Part shown: piece after piece, positions 54,361 to 64,000 of the stretch | Position numbering within the stretch: position 1 is the stretch's first letter | How the letters are laid out: each line of letters starts with the position of its first letter | Assembly: GCF_916619195.1 (NCBI RefSeq) | Contig: NZ_CAKAKL010000002.1 | Location: 310,001-374,000, forward strand | Length of the DNA: 64,000 nt | DNA from: Inquilinus sp. Marseille-Q2685 | Lineage (GTDB): Bacteria; Pseudomonadota; Alphaproteobacteria; DSM-16000; Inquilinaceae | Direction: 5' to 3' | Notes under the pieces: generated by a model | Database searches by the model: none | Told to the model about the DNA's origin: nothing | What the model saw: only the letters and a program-made list of their open reading frames with translations | Made by a program: the position numbers and the translations under genes

Positions 54361-54406
54361 AAGAAAAAGCCCGCGCCACCTGTCGGCGGCGCGGGCTTCC
54401 GTTTTG
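54361..54406. terminator. Bidirectional rho-independent terminator
   Basis: AGCCCGCGCC (54369-54378) pairs with GGCGCGGGCT (54389-54398) around a 10-base loop. On the minus strand it is followed by TTTTCTTT (from 54368 down), ending the transglycosylase gene; on the plus strand by TCCGTTTT, ending pmtA. Confidence 0.75.
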
Positions 54407-54414
54407 ACGGAGCG

Positions 54415-55671
54415 TCAGTTGCCCGGCGCGCTCGGCACGAACCAGCCGGCGGGCAGGCCGTTGGCCTGACGGCGCGGCTCGCCGGCATCGGCGACCTGCT
54501 GCAGCACGGGTTGGGCGCGGCCGGTCTTGGCCGAAGCGACGCGGACCGGCGGCGCGTCGGGGATCGGCGCCATCCGGGTCGGCGCCACCGCCGCGCGGGC
54601 GGCGGGAGCCGGGGCCGGGACAGCGGCCGCGACCTGGGTGCTGCCATCCGGGATCGGCGCCATCCGCACCGGTGCCGGGCGGGCTGCCGGGGCGGGCGCG
54701 GCGGCGACCTGGGTGCTGCCGTCGGGGATCGGGGCCATGCGCACCGGTGCCGGGCGGGTTGCCGGAGCGGCCGCGGCGACCTGGGTGCTGCCGTCCGGGA
54801 TCGGCTGCATGCGCACCGCGCCCGGCTGCGGCACCACGCGGACCGGCGGCAGCGCCGACGCGACGACGGTGCCCGACCCGTCGGGGATCGGCTGCATCGC
54901 CGCGACCACGGTGCTGCCGCGGGTCGACGAGCCATCCGGGATCGGCTGCATCGCGGCGACGACGGTGGTGCCGCGGGTCGAGGACCCGTCGGGGATCGGC
55001 TTCATCGCCGCCACCACGGTGGTGTTGCGGCGCGAGGATCCGTCGGGGATCGGGGCCATGCGGATCGTCGCCGGCACCTTCTGCTGGATCTGGGCGGCAG
55101 CATACTGGGTCATCCGGTCGGTGCCGCCGTCGCGACCCGGCATGATGCCGGCGATCTGCGGCGCGATGATGTCCATGTAGCGCCGCGTCTCGCGCGGCAG
55201 CGGCCGGCCTTCCTCGACATACTGGCGGTCCCGCCCCGGCCCGGCATTGTAGGCGCCGAGGAAGCCGGGATAGCCGTACAGGTCGTACATCTCGCGGATA
55301 TAGGCGGCGCCCGCCATGATGTTGTCGCGCGGCTCGTAGGCGTCGGGGCCCAGGCCGTGGACGTAGCGCAGCTCCTCCTAGGTGCCGGGCATGACCTGCA
55401 TCAGCCCCATGGCGCCGGCGTGGCTGGTGATCGGCTGGCCGCCCTTCCAATGGGTCTGGCCGCCGCTCTCCACCTGCATCACCGCGCGGATCCATTCCTC
55501 GGGGATGTTGAAGCGGCGCGAGGCGTCGTGGATCTCGGCCCCCCAGGGGCCGCTGGCGACCACGGGTTTCGGCTTCGGTGCCTCGGCGCAGGCGGCAAGC
55601 AAGCCCGCGAGCAAGGCCGTGGCCGCAACCGTCCTGGTCCAGCGGGTTGTCCCTGGCATCTTCCCCTCCAT
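54415..55671 (-). pseudogene. Lipoprotein lytic transglycosylase interrupted by an in-frame amber codon
   Basis: The frame from ATG 55671 begins with a signal peptide and lipobox (ALLAGLLAACAE), then an SLT domain: WIRAVMQVESGGQTHWKGGQ with the catalytic Glu, SHAGAMGLMQVMPGT, then TAG at 55380-55378 where relatives have Trp (PGTW), then in the same frame EELRYVHGLGPDAYEPRDNI, YIREMYDLYGYPGFLGAYNA and GPG. One base change (TGG to TAG) would explain it. Such enzymes cleave peptidoglycan between MurNAc and GlcNAc. The C-terminal third is a Pro-Ile-Pro-Asp-Gly repeat tail. No other lesion was seen, so this is a recent loss, a sequencing error, or suppressed. Confidence 0.85.
54545..55075 (-). repeat. 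Tandem repeat tail of the transglycosylase (M-x-PIPDGS units)
   Basis: Eight copies of Met-(Ala/Lys/Gln)-Pro-Ile-Pro-Asp-(Gly/Ala) occur 18 to 30 residues apart. Three carry SSTRGTTVVAA-like linkers (54-base units), and the later ones STQVAAA plus Pro/Ala linkers (about 72-90 bases). The DNA repeats GGGATCGGCGCCAT or GGGATCGGCTGCAT at each unit. Confidence 0.88.
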
Positions 55672-55804
55672 GCTCCCCCAAATACGAAAGCCCAGCGGCG
55701 ACGCCGCGGGCCCGAAAATTAACGCAGGCCCTCAACTTATACGGACAAGTGCTTCATTCAAAGAGGAAAACATCAATCGCCCATCCCCCTGGGCGACTGA
55801 ATCC

Positions 55805-58273
55805 CTAGGCGGAATGCTGACCGAGAGCGGCGATCTCGTCGAGCGAAATCGTCACATGAATGATGCCGGGCTCGTCCGGCACGTCCGCGCGGGCGAATCC
55901 GAGCTCCTCGGCCATGCGCAGCATGGTCACGTTCTCCCGCAGCACCTCGCCGAAGATCCGCTTCAGCCCGCGGCTGCGGGCATAGCCGATGATCTCGGTC
56001 ATCAGCCGGTGGCCGAGGCCCTGGCCCTTGAGGTCCGAGCGCACCATGATGCCGTATTCCGCGGTCTCGCCGTCCGGATCGGCGATGATGCGCACGGCGC
56101 CCAGGATCACGCGCTGCCCGTCCTCCTCGGCCTCGGCCACCAGCGCCATCTCGCGGTCGTAGTCGATCTGGGTCAGCCGGGCCGCGAATTCGTGGCTGAA
56201 GCTGCGCATGGCGCTGAAGAAGCGCAGCCGCACATCCTCCGGGCTGGACCGCTGCAGCATCTCGCGGATCGCCGGCTCGTCCTCCGGCCGAACCGGCCGC
56301 AGCGTGACCTCGCGGCCGTCGCGCAGCGCCAGGTGCTGCACCAGCCGCTGCGGATAGGGCCGGATGGCGAAGCGCGGCGTGCCCGGCGGCAGCGGCGGCT
56401 GCACCCGGATCGCGGCGCCGGGCGCCAGCACGCCCGCGGCGCCGGCCAGCAGCGGGTTGATCCGCAGCGCCGCCACCTCCGACAGGTCGGCGGCCAGCTG
56501 CGACAGCTTGACCAGCGTCAGCGCCACGGCGTCCAGGTCGGCCGGCGGCCGGCCGCGATAGCCCTGCAGCAGCCGCCAGACCCGGGCGCGCCGCATCAGG
56601 TCGCGCGCCAGCACGGCGTTCAAGGGCGGCAGGGCGGCGACGCCGTCATGCAGCAGCTCGGCCGCGGCACCGCCCTGACCGAACAGCAGCACCGGGCCGA
56701 ACACCGGGTCGTCGTCGATCCCCAGCACCAGCTGATGCGCCTCGGGCCGGGCGGCGGCGCCTTCGGGCGACAGCGGGATGCGATAGGCGTCCAGCACCGA
56801 CCGCGCCTCGGCCGCGGTCAGGGCGGCCCGGCCTTCCGCGAGGGCCGCCGCGATCACCGCCCGGGCGGCGTCGGCATCCGGCTGGAAATCCTCCGGCAGG
56901 GCCGGCGGCGTCTGCATCAGCAGCACCTGGTTCCGCCGGTGCCGGGCCAGATGCATGAAGGCGCGCGCCGCCTGGCCCGGCGTGTCGTAGCCGGGGATGC
57001 GGGCCTCGGCGAACAGGCGCCGGGTCTCGGCGGCGGCGCCCAGCCAGCTGGCCAGGACCGGCGGGCGGCGGCCGTCGCGCCTCGCCGTCTCGGCGACCAC
57101 GCCGGCCACCGCCCGGGCCGCCTCGACCGGGTCGGCGATCGCGCTCGGGCCGTTCACCACCAGCACCGCGTCGCGGCCGGGATCGGCCAGCAGCGCCTCC
57201 AGCGCCCGGGCGAAGCGGTCGGCCGGCGCCGCATCGCCCAGGTCGACCGGGCCGGGCGGATCGGCACCGGCGATCCCCAGCCGTCTCGCCGTCGCCGCCG
57301 CCGGCACGGCCACGGTCCCGCCGGCGTCGGCCAGCGCCTCCGTGGCCAGCAGGCCGAGGCCCGCGCCGTTGGTCAGGATCGCCAGCCGCTCGCCCTCGAC
57401 CCGCAGGCCGCTGGCCAGGGTCTCGACCGCGTCGAACAGCTCGGCCAGGTCGAACACCCGCAGCATGCCGGCGCGGCGGAAGGCGGCGTCGTACACCGCA
57501 TCGGGGCCGATCAGCCCGTCGGCGTCGCCGGCCCGCCTGTCGCCGCGGCCGGGGCGGATCACCACCACCGGCCGGGTGCGGGCGGCGACGCGGGCGGCCG
57601 ACATGAACTTGCGGGCGTGGCTGATGGTCTCGATGTGCAGCAGCACCGCGCGGGTGCGGGTGTCGGCGGCCAGCCAGTCCAGCATGTCGCCGAAATCGAC
57701 ATCGGCCATGCCGCCCAGCGAGACGACGTGGCTGAAGCCGATGCCGCGCCGGGTGGCCCAGTCCAGCACCGCCGCGGCCACGGTGCCGGACTGGCTGACG
57801 AAGGCCAGGTCGCCGGCCTCGGGGGCGACATGGCCCAGGCTGGCGTTGACGCCGCGATGCGGCGCCATCAGGCCGAAGCCGTCGGGGCCGAGGATGCGCA
57901 GCAGATGCGGCCGGGCCGCGTCCAGCATCGCCTGGCGCAGCCGGGCGCCCTCCGTGCCTTTCGCCGCCGCCGGCCGGTCGATGCCGACGACCGCGGCGGC
58001 ACGGGTGCCGCGGCCGCCCAGCTGGGCGATCAGCCCGGGCAGGGCGTCGGGCGGCGCCGCGATCACGGCCAGGTCCGGCGCCATCGGCAGGTCGGCGACG
58101 GACGGGTAGGCGAGGGCGCTGCCGACCGACCGGGCGCCCTGGGTGACCGGCATCACCGGCCCGTCGAAGCCGCCGGCGAACAGGTTGCGGGCCAGCACGG
58201 CGCCGACCGGACCGTCGGCGATCAGGGCGATCGAGGCCGGTCGGAACAGGGCATCCAGGTTGCGCACCGACAT
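55805..58273 (-). CDS. PatZ-like protein: acyl-CoA synthetase (NDP-forming) plus GNAT acetyltransferase, with ATP-grasp core missing
   Basis: 822 aa. An N-terminal CoA-binding and succinyl-CoA-ligase-like region (RNLDALFRPASIALIADGPV, FVSQSGTVAAAVLDWATRRG) and a C-terminal GNAT domain (VTLRPVRPEDEPAIREMLQR, LVRSDLKGQGLGHRLM written here as MVRSDLKGQGLGHRLM, with the acetyl-CoA loop) match E. coli PatZ (886 aa), which acetylates lysines of acetyl-CoA synthetase. Between AYRIPLSPEGAAARP and HQLVLGIDDDPVFGPVLLFG about 65-70 residues are absent: the ATP-grasp segment with the YPVVLKI/HKSDVGGV motifs. Acetyltransferase function may persist; ATP binding in that domain should not. Confidence 0.85.
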   Translation of the reverse strand: MSVRNLDALFRPASIALIADGPVGAVLARNLFAGGFDGPVMPVTQGARSVGSALAYPSVADLPMAPDLAVIAAPPDALPGLIAQLGGRGTRAAAVVGIDRPAAAKGTEGARLRQAMLDAARPHLLRILGPDGFGLMAPHRGVNASLGHVAPEAGDLAFVSQSGTVAAAVLDWATRRGIGFSHVVSLGGMADVDFGDMLDWLAADTRTRAVLLHIETISHARKFMSAARVAARTRPVVVIRPGRGDRRAGDADGLIGPDAVYDAAFRRAGMLRVFDLAELFDAVETLASGLRVEGERLAILTNGAGLGLLATEALADAGGTVAVPAAATARRLGIAGADPPGPVDLGDAAPADRFARALEALLADPGRDAVLVVNGPSAIADPVEAARAVAGVVAETARRDGRRPPVLASWLGAAAETRRLFAEARIPGYDTPGQAARAFMHLARHRRNQVLLMQTPPALPEDFQPDADAARAVIAAALAEGRAALTAAEARSVLDAYRIPLSPEGAAARPEAHQLVLGIDDDPVFGPVLLFGQGGAAAELLHDGVAALPPLNAVLARDLMRRARVWRLLQGYRGRPPADLDAVALTLVKLSQLAADLSEVAALRINPLLAGAAGVLAPGAAIRVQPPLPPGTPRFAIRPYPQRLVQHLALRDGREVTLRPVRPEDEPAIREMLQRSSPEDVRLRFFSAMRSFSHEFAARLTQIDYDREMALVAEAEEDGQRVILGAVRIIADPDGETAEYGIMVRSDLKGQGLGHRLMTEIIGYARSRGLKRIFGEVLRENVTMLRMAEELGFARADVPDEPGIIHVTISLDEIAALGQHSA

Positions 58274-58403
58274 CGCAGGCTCCCGCCCGAAACCACCGCC
58301 CCAGGGTGGCGGACGGGGCGCCCGGGCTCAAGCGGGGATGTCGTGGCCCGAGTAGGGTCCCTGCATCGGCTTGCTATGCGTTCGGCTTCAATCCGGCACG
58401 CGG

Positions 58404-59321
58404 TCAGTAGTCCCAGAAGACCGGCACCCAGCGGAAGGTGTCGCCGGCGGCCGCCACCCGGCCGACGGACGGGAACGGCAGGTGGGTGGCCACCAGCAGC
58501 TCGCCGGTCCCCGCCAGCTCCTGCAGCAGGCGGGTCCGGACGCGGGCCGCCTCCTCCGGGTCGTGCTCGAAGCCGTTGTACCAGTCGGGGTGGTCGAACC
58601 CGACCGCGAACACGAGGTCCCCGGCGAAGGTCAGCCGGTCGCCGCCCGCCGCCACGCGGACCACGCAGTGCCCGGGGGTGTGGCCGCCGGTGCGATGGGC
58701 GACCACCCCCGGCGCCACCTCCTGCTTCTCCTCGAAGGTCCGCAGATGGCTGCGGTACAGCTCCATGAACCGCTTGGCGGCCGACCGCAGCGCGTCCGGG
58801 AAGCCCGGCGGCATGGCGACGTGGGAGAAATCGGGCGCCTCCCAGAACTCGACCTCGGCGGCCGACACATGGATCCGCAGCTCCGGGCGCAGCCGGTCCT
58901 TCACCCCGTCGACGAGCAGCCCGCCGACATGGTCCATATGCATGTGGGTCAGCACCAGATCGGTCACGGAGGCGAGATCGATGCCGGCCGCCTCCAGCCG
59001 CTTGATCAGCTGCCCGGCCCGTGGCAGGTGCAGGTCCGGGTCGAACCCCAGCCCGGCGTCGACCAGGATGGTCTGGTCGCCGCTGCGCACCACGACCACG
59101 TTCAGCGCCCAGTCGAACGCGTCCGGCGGCAGGAACATGTCCTTCAGCCAGGCCGCCCGGACGGCCGGGTCGACGTTGTGGGCCAGCATCGCGGTCGGCA
59201 GTGGCAGCACCCCGTCGCTGACCACCAGCACGTCGATCTCGCCGACCTGCACCGCGTAGCGGGACGGAACCAACTCTTCGGGCCCCTTCGGAACGGGGTG
59301 CGGGATGCTGTCCGGGCTCAT
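58404..59321 (-). CDS. MBL-fold metallo-hydrolase (second copy)
   Basis: 305 aa. VLTHMHMDHVGGL is the zinc motif (His-x-His-x-Asp-His), with TGGHTPGHCVV, LTFAGDLVF (bridging Asp) and VATHLPFPSVGR (last His). It resembles quorum-quenching lactonase and carbofuran-hydrolase-like MBL proteins, though substrate is not known. No signal peptide. AGGAGAGAAAG before ATG 59321 sets the start; a longer frame from 59414 lacks one. Only distantly like the MBL protein at 2464-3387. Confidence 0.9.
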   Translation of the reverse strand: MSPDSIPHPVPKGPEELVPSRYAVQVGEIDVLVVSDGVLPLPTAMLAHNVDPAVRAAWLKDMFLPPDAFDWALNVVVVRSGDQTILVDAGLGFDPDLHLPRAGQLIKRLEAAGIDLASVTDLVLTHMHMDHVGGLLVDGVKDRLRPELRIHVSAAEVEFWEAPDFSHVAMPPGFPDALRSAAKRFMELYRSHLRTFEEKQEVAPGVVAHRTGGHTPGHCVVRVAAGGDRLTFAGDLVFAVGFDHPDWYNGFEHDPEEAARVRTRLLQELAGTGELLVATHLPFPSVGRVAAAGDTFRWVPVFWDY

Positions 59322-59491
59322 CTTTCTCTCCTGGCTGATCGCCTTGCACGGCTTCGACGACGCTACGTCGAGGCGTGCTCGCGATCGATTGGGTCGAGGG
59401 AGAGGACGAGCCATACCAGGGGATAGGTCCCCGTCCGCCTGAAAGGCCGGATCAGGGCTGCCGGCTGGCCGCGGTCATGATGCCGGCCGGA

Positions 59492-60022
59492 TCAGGGCCC
59501 TTGTCCGCCGGCATGAAGCCCGGGCAAAGATCGGTACCGCGCCGCCATCGCCTCGTCGAAGCAGCAGAAGATCACGCGCCGCACCGCCGGCACCTGCGGC
59601 AGCATCTCCTGCACCGTGCCGACGGCGATGCCGGCGGCGCGGTCGGGCGGGAAGCGGTAGATGCCGGTGCTGATCGCCGGGAAGGCGATGCCGGCGCAGC
59701 CATTCTCCTGGGCCAGGCGCAGCGCCGAACGGTAGCAGCCGGCGAGGAGGCCGTCCTCGCCCTGGCCGCCGCCGCGCCAGACCGGGCCGACGCAATGGAT
59801 CACGTGCCGCGCCGGCAGCCGGTAGCCTCGTGTGATGCGGGCCTCGCCGGTCGGGCAGCGGCCCAGCGTCCGGCATTCGGCGAAAAGCTCGGGCCCCGCG
59901 GCGCGGTGGATGGCGCCGTCGACGCCGCCCCCGCCCAGCAGGCTTTCATTCGCCGCGTTGACGATCGCGTCGATCTCCAGCCGGGTGATGTCCCCGACCG
60001 TGACCTCCAGCGATGCCGTCAT
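59492..60022 (-). CDS. Macrodomain protein (ADP-ribose-binding, O-acetyl-ADP-ribose deacetylase-like)
   Basis: 176 aa, a single macrodomain of the YmdB/MacroD group. [20 protein letters not shown] with [17 protein letters not shown] is the substrate loop (catalytic Asn/Asp region), and [20 protein letters not shown] the ADP-ribose phosphate loop. Members hydrolyse O-acetyl-ADP-ribose or remove ADP-ribose from proteins. Stands 18 bases downstream of ppa on the same strand, so they may share a transcript. Confidence 0.93.
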   Translation of the reverse strand: MTASLEVTVGDITRLEIDAIVNAANESLLGGGGVDGAIHRAAGPELFAECRTLGRCPTGEARITRGYRLPARHVIHCVGPVWRGGGQGEDGLLAGCYRSALRLAQENGCAGIAFPAISTGIYRFPPDRAAGIAVGTVQEMLPQVPAVRRVIFCCFDEAMAARYRSLPGLHAGGQGP

Positions 60023-60040
60023 GGCGCGGCGTCCATCAGT

Positions 60041-60589
60041 TTACTCCGCGGCGCTCTTCTTCTCGGCCTTGGCGCGCTCGATGCCGTCGACGATCATCTC
60101 CGCCGCCCGCTGCGGGCCGTCCCAGCCGAGGATGCGGACCCACTTGCCCTTCTCCAGGTCCTTGTAGTGGGCGAAGAAATGGGCGATCTGGTCGCGCAGG
60201 ATCTCCTGCAGGTCCTCGTAGCTCTGCACCTTGTTGTAGTAGGGGTGGAGCTTCGACACCGGCACCGCCAGGATCTTCTCGTCCTGGCCGGCCTCGTCCT
60301 CCATCAGCAGCACGCCGACCGGGCGGGCGCGCAGCACGGCGCCGGGCATCACCGGCTCGCGGCCGACGACGATGACGTCGACCGGGGCGCCGTCGCCCGA
60401 CAGGGTGTGCGGGGTGAAGCCGTAATTGCCCGGATAGGCCATCGCGGTGTGCAGGAAGCGGTCGGCGAACATCGCGCCCGATTCCTTGTCGAGCTCGTAC
60501 TTCACCGGCACCCCGCCCATGGGGTTCTCGATGATGACGTTGACGTCGAAGGGCGGGTTCACCCCGACCGCGATCTTGCTGATGTCCAT
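60041..60589 (-). CDS. ppa: Inorganic pyrophosphatase (family I)
   Basis: 182 aa. VIIENPMGGVPVKYELDKES, the core YPGNYGFTPHTLSGDGAPVD with metal-binding Asp residues, and KLHPYYNKVQSYEDL and AHFFAHYKDLEKGKWV are all conserved. It hydrolyses pyrophosphate to drive biosynthesis. Followed closely by the macrodomain gene. The 203-base spacer to maeB carries its promoter; no element was clearly recognised. Confidence 0.97.
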   Translation of the reverse strand: MDISKIAVGVNPPFDVNVIIENPMGGVPVKYELDKESGAMFADRFLHTAMAYPGNYGFTPHTLSGDGAPVDVIVVGREPVMPGAVLRARPVGVLLMEDEAGQDEKILAVPVSKLHPYYNKVQSYEDLQEILRDQIAHFFAHYKDLEKGKWVRILGWDGPQRAAEMIVDGIERAKAEKKSAAE

Positions 60590-60792
60590 GTCGGCCCTGG
60601 TCTGTGGTCCTGAGGGTTCCGGGCGCGGACCATAATGCGGACCGAGCCCGGCGGCTAGTGCCGAGCCATTCCCTCCCCGCGACTCGCCCCGTCGTTTTTG
60701 TGCGGTGCAGCAGCGATCTTACGCGGAAGCGGCGCCGCATCAAGGCCGCGCGGCCGTCGCCCCGCCCTGGCGCCGGCGCCGCGGCTCTCGCC

Positions 60793-63078
<2,286 letters not shown>

Positions 63079-63569
63079 TTCTTATCCGGCGGCGCGGCGG
63101 GACGGGCCGAGTAATGGACCCTTCGGCGGGAGGGACCGTCAAGCCCATTGCGGCCCGGCCCGTCCGACTGTGGCTTCGATGCAACGCCGCGCCATCTTCG
63201 CGCGGCCCCTTGAAAAGCCGCTTGCGCAGCGCAGCGGCGATCCCGTACTCCTTGGGGCCACTCCAATTCCAGGGAGGATCGTGCAATGACCTTCGCTTAT
63301 AACCTCCGCGGCATGGCCGCCTGAGCGTCTGCACGATCAGTTCTCGTCGACTCACGACCTGACATTTTCCCTGCGCTGACCTGATCGCTGCCGACCCGCC
63401 GGACGCCCCTCACGGGCCGCTCCGACGACTCTGCATCCGATCGTCCCTTCAACCGTCCACCCCATTCCGCCCGGCATCCCGCCGTGCGGATTCGCCCCGT
63501 CCGACCCCCATCGGCTTGCCCCTTGGCGGCAGGACGGTCTTCCCACCTCCAGACCTGTTGGAGATCATC
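63079..63569. other. 490-base spacer between maeB and the DUF1127-like gene
   Basis: Contains the maeB promoter region and, from about 63275, a candidate 12-codon frame (separate entry). Otherwise GC-rich with no repeat, RNA gene or terminator that I can support. Confidence 0.5.
63286..63324 (+). CDS. Possible 12-codon ORF with a strong ribosome site
   Basis: ATG 63286 follows AGGGAGGATCGTGCA, one of the best ribosome sites in the window, and encodes MTFAYNLRGMAA before TGA. Upstream of a DUF1127-like gene it could be a leader or the stub of a related gene. Evidence is the ribosome site alone. Confidence 0.3.
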   Translation: MTFAYNLRGMAA

Positions 63570-63731
63570 ATGCACATCTCGACCGAGAAGCGTGCCTTCC
63601 GTCCGTCCCTGTCGCTCGTCGTCGTCGCCTTTGCGGAGCTGGGCCGCGTCCTCGTGACGCCGCGCCGAAAACCCCGCGATGCCGACTCGCTGAGCGAGCA
63701 TCTGAAACGCGACGTCGGGTTACGATCTTGA
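63570..63731 (+). CDS. DUF1127-like small protein (53 aa)
   Basis: ATG 63570 has GGAGATC 5 bases before. The chain has a hydrophobic middle (SLSLVVVAFAELGRVLVTP), an Arg/Lys hinge (RRKPRDADS) and ends LSEHLKRDVGLRS, which resembles the C-terminal LDDHLLRDIGL motif of DUF1127/YjiS proteins. Some of those bind RNA and affect phosphate or stress metabolism in alphaproteobacteria. Match is by a short motif, so moderate. Confidence 0.6.
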   Translation: MHISTEKRAFRPSLSLVVVAFAELGRVLVTPRRKPRDADSLSEHLKRDVGLRS

Positions 63732-63876
63732 TACGGCAGCGGGGCGGGGCCTCCGGGCGCCGCTCCGCCGCTTCCCATCCATAGATCGACCGCCGTCCCC
63801 GGCCTCGGGCCGGGCGCGCGACTGCATGGCCGCCGCCCAGGGCCGCGAGGCATCCGACGTGGATAGGACTATAATC

Positions 63877-64000
63877 ATGTACGCATATCGTGCGCCGCCC
63901 CAGCCGGCCGCGCCGGCGGTGCGGCTCGTCCCCCTGGTCACGGCGCAGGACCGGGCCGTGTTCGGCTCGCTCCGGGTCGCGCCGGACCAGGCGGACTTCG
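63877..64000 (+). CDS. GNAT-family N-acetyltransferase, 5' part
   Basis: 41 codons before the window ends. VRLVPLVTAQDRAVFGSLRV followed by APDQADF matches the N-terminal start of polyamine/spermidine-type GNAT acetyltransferases (VALRPVTxENxxAVxxLxVxPEQxxFV). The acetyl-CoA loop would lie beyond the window. GGATAGG lies 10 bases before ATG 63877. Confidence 0.6.
   Translation, partial: MYAYRAPPQPAAPAVRLVPLVTAQDRAVFGSLRVAPDQADF

Noticed and set aside
54545-55075. CRISPR-like periodic repeats
   Set aside because: The periodicity is in frame with a protein (PIPDGS units), unit lengths vary, and there are no unique spacers or cas genes.
55382-58768. An open frame of about 1,100 codons on the plus strand
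   Set aside because: Antisense to the PatZ-like gene and transglycosylase, His/Gln/Arg/Gly-rich shadow composition, no domain.

Overview
The window is GC-rich chromosomal DNA from an alphaproteobacterium, most like Rhodospirillales (Azospirillum/Inquilinus-type). That reading rests on the gene content and layout: a phoR-pstSCAB-phoU-phoB cluster, divergent rph / hrcA-grpE, rdgB-hemW, a MaeB-type malic enzyme with a phosphotransacetylase tail, and a PmtA-type phospholipid methyltransferase. It also rests on many palindromic intergenic repeats. No rRNA, tRNA, CRISPR array, prophage or complete insertion sequence was seen.

Layout. 0-0.3 kb: start of a DAHP synthase gene on the minus strand, preceded by an apparent transcription attenuator with a short leader peptide rich in Tyr/Phe/Trp. 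0.5-8.9 kb: secreted LamG-like protein, LysR regulator divergent from a metallo-beta-lactamase-fold hydrolase plus alpha/beta hydrolase, rhodanese, a UMP-kinase C-terminal remnant, purC, an S33 peptidase and a TerB protein. 9-15 kb: AEC transporter, then glgC, glgA and two downstream genes (glycogen synthesis). 15-19 kb: DinG-like helicase coupled to an orphan Phd antitoxin, and class I fructose-bisphosphate aldolase. 19.5-27.6 kb: a peptide-type ABC transporter whose binding-protein gene is separated from its permease/ATPase genes by a second orphan antitoxin, an AT-rich foreign-looking membrane gene and repeats. 27.6-38.5 kb: LysE exporter, polysaccharide deacetylase, dienoyl-CoA-reductase-like SDR, polA, VOC protein, RibD-like reductase, pnuC-nadR (nicotinamide riboside salvage), rdgB-hemW and a 3-hydroxyisobutyrate-dehydrogenase-like gene. 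38.5-43.9 kb: repeat-rich and AT-rich spacer, a frameshifted gene remnant, an RTX protein, TetR regulator, Mpo1-like, GFA-like and unknown genes.

44-54.3 kb is a conserved core: rph, hrcA-grpE-small lipoprotein, then the complete phosphate-starvation regulon (PhoR sensor, PstSCAB uptake, PhoU, PhoB) with a plausible Pho box before pstS, followed by pmtA. 54.4-64 kb: a lipoprotein lytic transglycosylase broken by an in-frame amber codon and carrying a Pro-Ile-Pro-Asp-Gly repeat tail, a PatZ-like acetyltransferase that lacks the core of its ATP-grasp domain, a second MBL-fold hydrolase, macrodomain protein, inorganic pyrophosphatase, MaeB, a DUF1127-like small protein and the start of a GNAT acetyltransferase.

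The most interesting items are the leaderless-looking aromatic attenuator, the ABC-transporter ATPase whose C-terminus is read from intergenic repeat DNA, the amber-interrupted transglycosylase, and the PatZ internal deletion.
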